From positions 1 to 41,443 of the IMG/VR virus record IMGVR_UViG_3300022845_000008: 41,443 bases of DNA, one strand, 5' to 3'. Positions 37,715 to 41,443 of this stretch are shown here, one piece after another; positions within the stretch are counted from its first letter, which is position 1, and the number at the start of each line of letters is the position of its first letter. The DNA comes from a virus. Under the pieces are notes generated by a model, which was not told the origin of the DNA, did no database searches, and was given only the letters and a program-made list of their open reading frames with translations. Both the position numbers and the translations under genes were made by a program.

Positions 37715-39276
37715 GAGCCACCTCCGAGGTATTTCGATTTATCGAATTTCACGCCATCGGCCACCGAGGGCGCGCGCGGCGCGGGCGCTGTTCCCGCCGG
37801 GCGCTTGTCGCCATGCGGCACAAATCGGGTGTAGCATTTCTCGAAGACGGCTTTGACCGCACTCGTGCGACCGGTGCGGCGCTTCTCCTGATACCACCAG
37901 ACCTCGATCCGCACGAGGCCGGGCTGCACTTGCGAATTGCCCGCCGTATCTTCGGGCGGCATGTAGAGAAAGATCATGCGATCGGCATCGTGATAGATGG
38001 CCTGGCTCTCGCGCAGATCGCCGCGGTGCGGCATGCGGTGGATCAGCTTGCCATCTTCGTCGTGCTTGGCCTGTCGAGATTCGGAGAGGCCGCTCTCATT
38101 GAGCTGCGCGGCGACCACCATCACACAATCGAGCTCGCGCTGCAGGGCTTGGAGCTGGTGCGAGACAAAGGCCACGCGGGCCTCGCTATTACTCAGGCCC
38201 TTCCGATCGGTATCGAAGATTTGCAGGTAATCGACCAGGATCACATCGGGCGTGCCGTGCAGGTGACACCAGGCGCGGGCATGCGAGCAGAGATCCTCGA
38301 TCGTCGCCAGTGGCGAGGCCGCTTCGTTTTCGATACAGAAGAGGCGCTTATTCGCCCACTCCTCGATCATGCGTTCCATCTCGTCGGAAAAGGCTTTCTG
38401 GCGATCCACCGGCTGATCCTCGATATCGAGATCATACCCCACCTCGGCGCTCGCCATCATCTTGCAAAATCCTTTTACCCCCGTTTCCCGCACATAAGCC
38501 AGGACACGCTGCCCCTGGTGGAGCGAGGCCCGCGCGATCTGGCGCAGTGCCACACTCTTGCCGTGCCCGGAGCCGCCCCCGATCACGATAAATTTATCAT
38601 CGGCCCCACCGGCGCCAAAAGGTTTACACTGCGCATCGAAGCGCTCAAGCCCACTCGGCACCCAGCGACTGCGATCCACTTTGCCCGAGGCCAGCGCGAG
38701 CACTTCATCCTTGGCCGAATCGATCTTTTCCTCGAGGGATTGCTTCGCCGCCTTGCGCCCGAGCCCGATCAGCTTGCGGCCAATATCCGCCGCGCTCTCG
38801 GCAAACTTATCGCGGGTCGAGAAATCAAGGGCCGATTCACGCAGACTCGCCGCGAGCTTCACCGTGTGGCGCATCTCCCAAAGCAGCACCACAAGCTCGG
38901 CATAATAGCGCGTATTGGCCGAGGTGCTCGCGCTGGCCGTCATTTCCGATAGGGCCTGCACACCGCCGATCTTCTCAAGATCGCCGCGCAGCTGCAGCTC
39001 TTCCGCCAGCACCGCCACATCGACCCCCGACTGCCCCGCCTGGCGCAGCTCGTGGATCAGCCCCCATACGAGGCCACTCGCGGGCTCGTAAAATGCCTTC
39101 GCCTTCACCCCGCAATTCACCGCGATCGCCCAGGCTTCGCCGGTATCATCGGCGATCACGCTCGAGATCAGCCGGTGCTCAGCCTCGATCGAGTGCGGCG
39201 GCGCCTGCCCGCCGATCACCTCGATCTCCTGCCCCGCAGGCCCGACGATATGCTCGACTCGTTTCTCGGCGCTCAT
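37711..39276 (-). CDS. replicative DnaB-type helicase
   Basis: 521 aa. The N-terminal domain starts PPHSIEAEHRLISSVI, as in DnaB. The RecA-like domain has Walker A GGGSGHGKS (about residues 236-244), Walker B VILVDYLQIF (about 352), and the H-motif region FVSHQLQALQRELDCVMVVAAQL. It unwinds DNA at the phage fork. Downstream of the initiator gene with a 4-bp overlap. Confidence 0.85.
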   Translation of the reverse strand: MSAEKRVEHIVGPAGQEIEVIGGQAPPHSIEAEHRLISSVIADDTGEAWAIAVNCGVKAKAFYEPASGLVWGLIHELRQAGQSGVDVAVLAEELQLRGDLEKIGGVQALSEMTASASTSANTRYYAELVVLLWEMRHTVKLAASLRESALDFSTRDKFAESAADIGRKLIGLGRKAAKQSLEEKIDSAKDEVLALASGKVDRSRWVPSGLERFDAQCKPFGAGGADDKFIVIGGGSGHGKSVALRQIARASLHQGQRVLAYVRETGVKGFCKMMASAEVGYDLDIEDQPVDRQKAFSDEMERMIEEWANKRLFCIENEAASPLATIEDLCSHARAWCHLHGTPDVILVDYLQIFDTDRKGLSNSEARVAFVSHQLQALQRELDCVMVVAAQLNESGLSESRQAKHDEDGKLIHRMPHRGDLRESQAIYHDADRMIFLYMPPEDTAGNSQVQPGLVRIEVWWYQEKRRTGRTSAVKAVFEKCYTRFVPHGDKRPAGTAPAPRAPSVADGVKFDKSKYLGGGS

Positions 39277-40004
39277 GATACCACCTCCACCCCGCCGGTG
39301 TGCGCATTGACCAACTTCGGATCAAACGGCACCGCGGGCGCCCCGCCGATAAATTTTTTGTCGGAACCAGAATTTCCCGAAGGCCCGAACTCGGTCGTGC
39401 GGCGCTGCCAATTCCGGCACGCGGCGCGCCAGTCTTTGATCGTGGTCTTGCCGCCTTGCTTCCAGCCATTGGCTGAGAAGTGATCGTGAAACTTCTCTGC
39501 TTCGAGTTTCGATAAGCTGATTGTCTCTGCATAGGAGATGACTTCTGCAAGATCTCTCGGCCGCTTTGCGGTCGCGACTACGCCTTCGACTACGTCTTCG
39601 GATACGACTACGACTGAGTGCGCATCTGCTTTCTTCTGCGTATCGCCTGATATTTCTTGCGTAGCATCTGCGATCATTGGCGCATCACATGAGGGAAACT
39701 TGCTGGCAGAGCGCCTTTGTTGGCCGAAATTAACCACTTCCAAATAGTGTTTACCTTTTGATTCGTAGAGCTTTATCAGCTTCGCCTTGGCCACCTCGGC
39801 CAGCATCCGCTTGATCATCGGCTCTTTCACGCGGTCGATGCGCAAGGGATAGAGCGCCGCGCGCAGGAGCCCCGCATGCGCTTCCGTGCGCCCGTAATCG
39901 TCCACAATGGACAACAAGCGCCGGAAAAACACCTCACCCTCAACGGAAAGCTCGTTTATTTTCTCCGAAGTGAGGATCCCGGCTCTGATAATTCTGTTTG
40001 GCAT
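39273..40004 (-). CDS. phage replication initiator / helicase loader
   Basis: 243 aa. The N-terminal winged-helix-like part (IIRAGILTSEKINELSVEGE, FFRRLLSIVDDYGR, TEAHAGLLRAALYP) is that of phage replication proteins of the O/DnaT kind. The C-terminal part (AEKFHDHFSANGWKQGGKTT IKDWRAACRNW) is typical of phage proteins that bind the helicase. A low-complexity linker (SVVVVSEDVVEGVVA) joins them. It directly precedes the helicase gene. Confidence 0.75.
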   Translation of the reverse strand: MPNRIIRAGILTSEKINELSVEGEVFFRRLLSIVDDYGRTEAHAGLLRAALYPLRIDRVKEPMIKRMLAEVAKAKLIKLYESKGKHYLEVVNFGQQRRSASKFPSCDAPMIADATQEISGDTQKKADAHSVVVVSEDVVEGVVATAKRPRDLAEVISYAETISLSKLEAEKFHDHFSANGWKQGGKTTIKDWRAACRNWQRRTTEFGPSGNSGSDKKFIGGAPAVPFDPKLVNAHTGGVEVVS

Positions 40005-40016
40005 AGTTCTGTGTCC

Positions 40017-40379
40017 TTAAATTTTGATCGGGAGCTCTTGTTGATCGCGGCTCCGCACGAGAGGCCGGAGCCGATGAGCCAACGACTCGCGGCCGGGCTC
40101 GGGTTTCAAATCCTGATGTTTGGTGCGCAGAGCGCTCAGCAGATCCGCGAGCCAGGCGCCATTGCCCAGCTCGGTCTCCTGGTCGAGTAGATCGTGGCAG
40201 AGCTCGAAGAGCCCCGCGAAATACGGCGTCTCCCGTAACCACTTGCCGTAAGCGATCACCTCCGTGTGCGAGGGGTGCACGCTGCGCTCGCCGCCATCCC
40301 GATGAGGCCACACGAAGCCGCCCGGCAAAGGATTGTCGTTGAGGTAACGCATCGATGCGTCTCGCGTCCAGAGAGTCAC
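40017..40379 (-). CDS. hypothetical early protein
   Basis: 120 aa from GTG 40379, which overlaps the upstream stop as GTGA; the frame upstream of that is covered by the two-TM gene. It contains GFVWPHRDGGERSVHPSHTE and a helical end (FELCHDLLDQETELGNGAWL). Family not recognised. Confidence 0.55.
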   Translation of the reverse strand: MTLWTRDASMRYLNDNPLPGGFVWPHRDGGERSVHPSHTEVIAYGKWLRETPYFAGLFELCHDLLDQETELGNGAWLADLLSALRTKHQDLKPEPGRESLAHRLRPLVRSRDQQELPIKI

Positions 40380-40642
40380 GGCACGAGCTCCTCGAGTTCC
40401 TGGATCTCCACCCACAACCGCCAAGCCTTCCGGCACTTCACGATCCCCACCACCATCGCAAAGCAGAGGATCCCAATAAAGATACCCACCTGCGCCGGTT
40501 GATCCACGATCAAGAGAAAGAGCACCGCCAAGCACTCCACGATCCCCGCGATCGCGATATCCACGAGCGTCATGATATAGCGATCCCGCAGCCCCCACTG
40601 AGCCGCTGCCGGGTCAATATGCCGAATGGTCGAGCGCTTCAT
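40376..40642 (-). CDS. two-transmembrane protein
   Basis: 88 aa with two hydrophobic helices, MTLVDIAIAGIVECLAVLFL (residues 24-43) and VGIFIGILCFAMVVGIV (about 52-68). Both ends are charged. Starts overlap neighbours as ATGA/GTGA. In the early region it might alter the host membrane or exclude other phages; no evidence beyond the topology. Confidence 0.6.
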   Translation of the reverse strand: MKRSTIRHIDPAAAQWGLRDRYIMTLVDIAIAGIVECLAVLFLLIVDQPAQVGIFIGILCFAMVVGIVKCRKAWRLWVEIQELEELVP

Positions 40643-40809
40643 GCTGCCGCCTTGGTTGAAGGAATGAGGGCAGCCTGCGCCGCGGTGCGGGTCAGATACT
40701 GGCCATCATAAACGCGGGCCGTGCCGGAATTGACCGGCCGCGCAATCGTCCAGCCCCCTTGCGGGTGCGGCACGATCGCGGGATTGGGGTTATTAGTTAG
40801 GGTTTTCAT
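40639..40809 (-). CDS. 56-aa early protein
   Basis: ATG 40809, stop 40639, overlapping the next start (ATGA). The product MKTLTNNPNPAIVPHPQGGW ... DGQYLTRTAAQAALIPSTKA is a short, probably beta-rich protein with a DUF2188-like look (GGW..R, G....TQ.EA), though the match is weak. First small gene after the 41.4-kb regulator. Confidence 0.55.
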   Translation of the reverse strand: MKTLTNNPNPAIVPHPQGGWTIARPVNSGTARVYDGQYLTRTAAQAALIPSTKAAA

Positions 40810-40821
40810 AAGAGTAGTTTT

Positions 40822-41364
40822 TCAGTAGTGGCCGGGGCGCCGCGGGCAGTTGCCCACATGAAACCAAACGCCCGGGCGCTTCGGCTCCTTCGCCTTGAGC
40901 TTCATCCCAGCGCGGAAATTGCGATTCACCTTCACCTTCACCAGCACCTCGGCGCCGCCCGGCGTCGTCGCGTGCAGCACGAGCGGATTGCGCGAGAGCT
41001 TCGCGACCGTGAGCTCGATCATCGGCCGATCCGCCGCCTCGACCTGTTTCGCCACCGCATCCGCACCCGTAAAATTTTTCTCTGGCGCCGGGGCCTCATT
41101 CGGAGCCGCTGGGGTAGCTTCCGCGGGCTCCGCTTTCGGAGCGGCCTTTGCCTTGGCCTCGCCGGGCTCTGCCCAGCCGAACACCTCCGCATCTAAGCCC
41201 AGCCCCTCGAGCAATTTTTCCAGACCCTCTTTCTGATAGTGCACCACGTGCTTGATCAGATCCCAATCGCCGGGCCTCGTGAGGGTTTCCTTTCTCAGCT
41301 TGGCAATCCGTGTCTTCGGGATCCCGATCACTCTCGCGACCATCGGCTCAGGGTAGGTCGTCAT
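40822..41364 (-). CDS. HTH-like regulator with Ala/Pro linker
   Basis: 180 aa from ATG 41364 with AAGGGGG about 8 nt upstream, one of the clearest ribosome sites of the window. The N-terminal 60 residues (MTTYPEPMVARVIGIPKTRI AKLRK) look like a helix-turn-helix with a DNA-reading helix, then a linker rich in Ala, Pro and Lys (AKAKAAPKAEPAEATPAAPN), then a small domain (IELTVAKLSRNPLVLHATTP...KVKVNRNFRAGMKLKA). It heads the minus-strand operon as it runs left from the window end. Confidence 0.6.
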   Translation of the reverse strand: MTTYPEPMVARVIGIPKTRIAKLRKETLTRPGDWDLIKHVVHYQKEGLEKLLEGLGLDAEVFGWAEPGEAKAKAAPKAEPAEATPAAPNEAPAPEKNFTGADAVAKQVEAADRPMIELTVAKLSRNPLVLHATTPGGAEVLVKVKVNRNFRAGMKLKAKEPKRPGVWFHVGNCPRRPGHY

Positions 41365-41443
41365 GATAGAGCCCCCTTTGTAAATAATTCTTCGGAGCCT
41401 GGACCCATTAAGAGGGAAACCACCCCCCCCTTATCGCCAGACC
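41365..41443. promoter_or_regulatory. leader of the early operon, window end
   Basis: Contains the ribosome site of the 41364 gene and a run of nine C on the plus strand (41425-41433, nine G in the transcript direction). It may hold part of an early promoter, but no box is clear. On a circular genome it continues into 1-125. Confidence 0.35.

Noticed and set aside
37813-38952. 379-aa open frame on the plus strand
   Set aside because: Antisense to the DnaB-type helicase, which has clear Walker motifs.

Overview
The window looks like the complete or nearly complete genome of a temperate, podovirus-like phage of about 41 kb. It is probably circular with an arbitrary cut point. A 3' half of a tRNA-Asn gene (about 2316-2364) beside a tyrosine integrase has phage genes on both sides, which is what an excised attP looks like. 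The genes 1272->126 on the minus strand would run on, around a circle, into the minus-strand operon that starts at 41364. The host is not named by any gene. GC-rich coding, weak or variable Shine-Dalgarno sites and intergenic repeats of the TTAACCACAGATT...CACAGAT type suggest a verrucomicrobial (perhaps opitutacean) host, but this is inference from memory of such genomes.

Layout. 1-2.3 kb: immunity region, with a repressor (+), a divergent operator region and a leftward early operon. 2.3-3.7 kb: attP, terminator and integrase. 3.7-4.4 kb: broken P63C-type antirepressor gene. 4.7-29.8 kb: late genes, all minus strand. Read in the direction of transcription they are terminase large subunit, portal, scaffold, SU10/DUF5309-like major capsid, head-tail and tail tube proteins, tail fibre, a lysis/membrane cluster, nozzle-like protein, fibre-like protein, ejection proteins and a 1887-aa internal virion protein. 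36.2-41.4 kb: early/replication genes (DNA-binding proteins, two-TM protein, replication initiator/helicase loader, DnaB-type helicase).

The outstanding feature is 29.8-36.2 kb, between the replication and packaging genes. It is a tandem array of 15 small gene cassettes joined by 15 imperfect inverted-repeat junctions of 60-133 bp. In 14 of 15 cassettes the 7-bp box that opens the cassette (usually GTTCNNN) is the exact reverse complement of the 7-bp box that closes it. Each junction has R''-L''...L'-R' architecture, usually with extra base(s) on the left arm. This is the logic of integron cassettes and attC sites, here in a phage, without a recognisable integron integrase in the window, and with mostly GTTC rather than canonical GTTR cores. 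In 14 cassettes the ORF is on the minus strand (phage transcription direction). For most of them the start codon with the first 15-28 codons, and/or the last codons with the stop, lie inside the junctions, so different cassette proteins share end tags (EQSRSTPATGS; DVGRDE.AA; ETPSEARLSRNDGSTSE). One cassette encodes a C5 cytosine methyltransferase, another a probable AP2-like DNA-binding protein; the rest are unknown small proteins. One cassette (32.0-32.45 kb) carries a plus-strand ORF with textbook GTTAGGC/GCCTAAC boundaries.

A second repeat system, palindromic elements with ATGTGGAA/TTCCACAT ends and a TTAACCACAGATT segment, occupies most non-coding gaps of the minus-strand operon.
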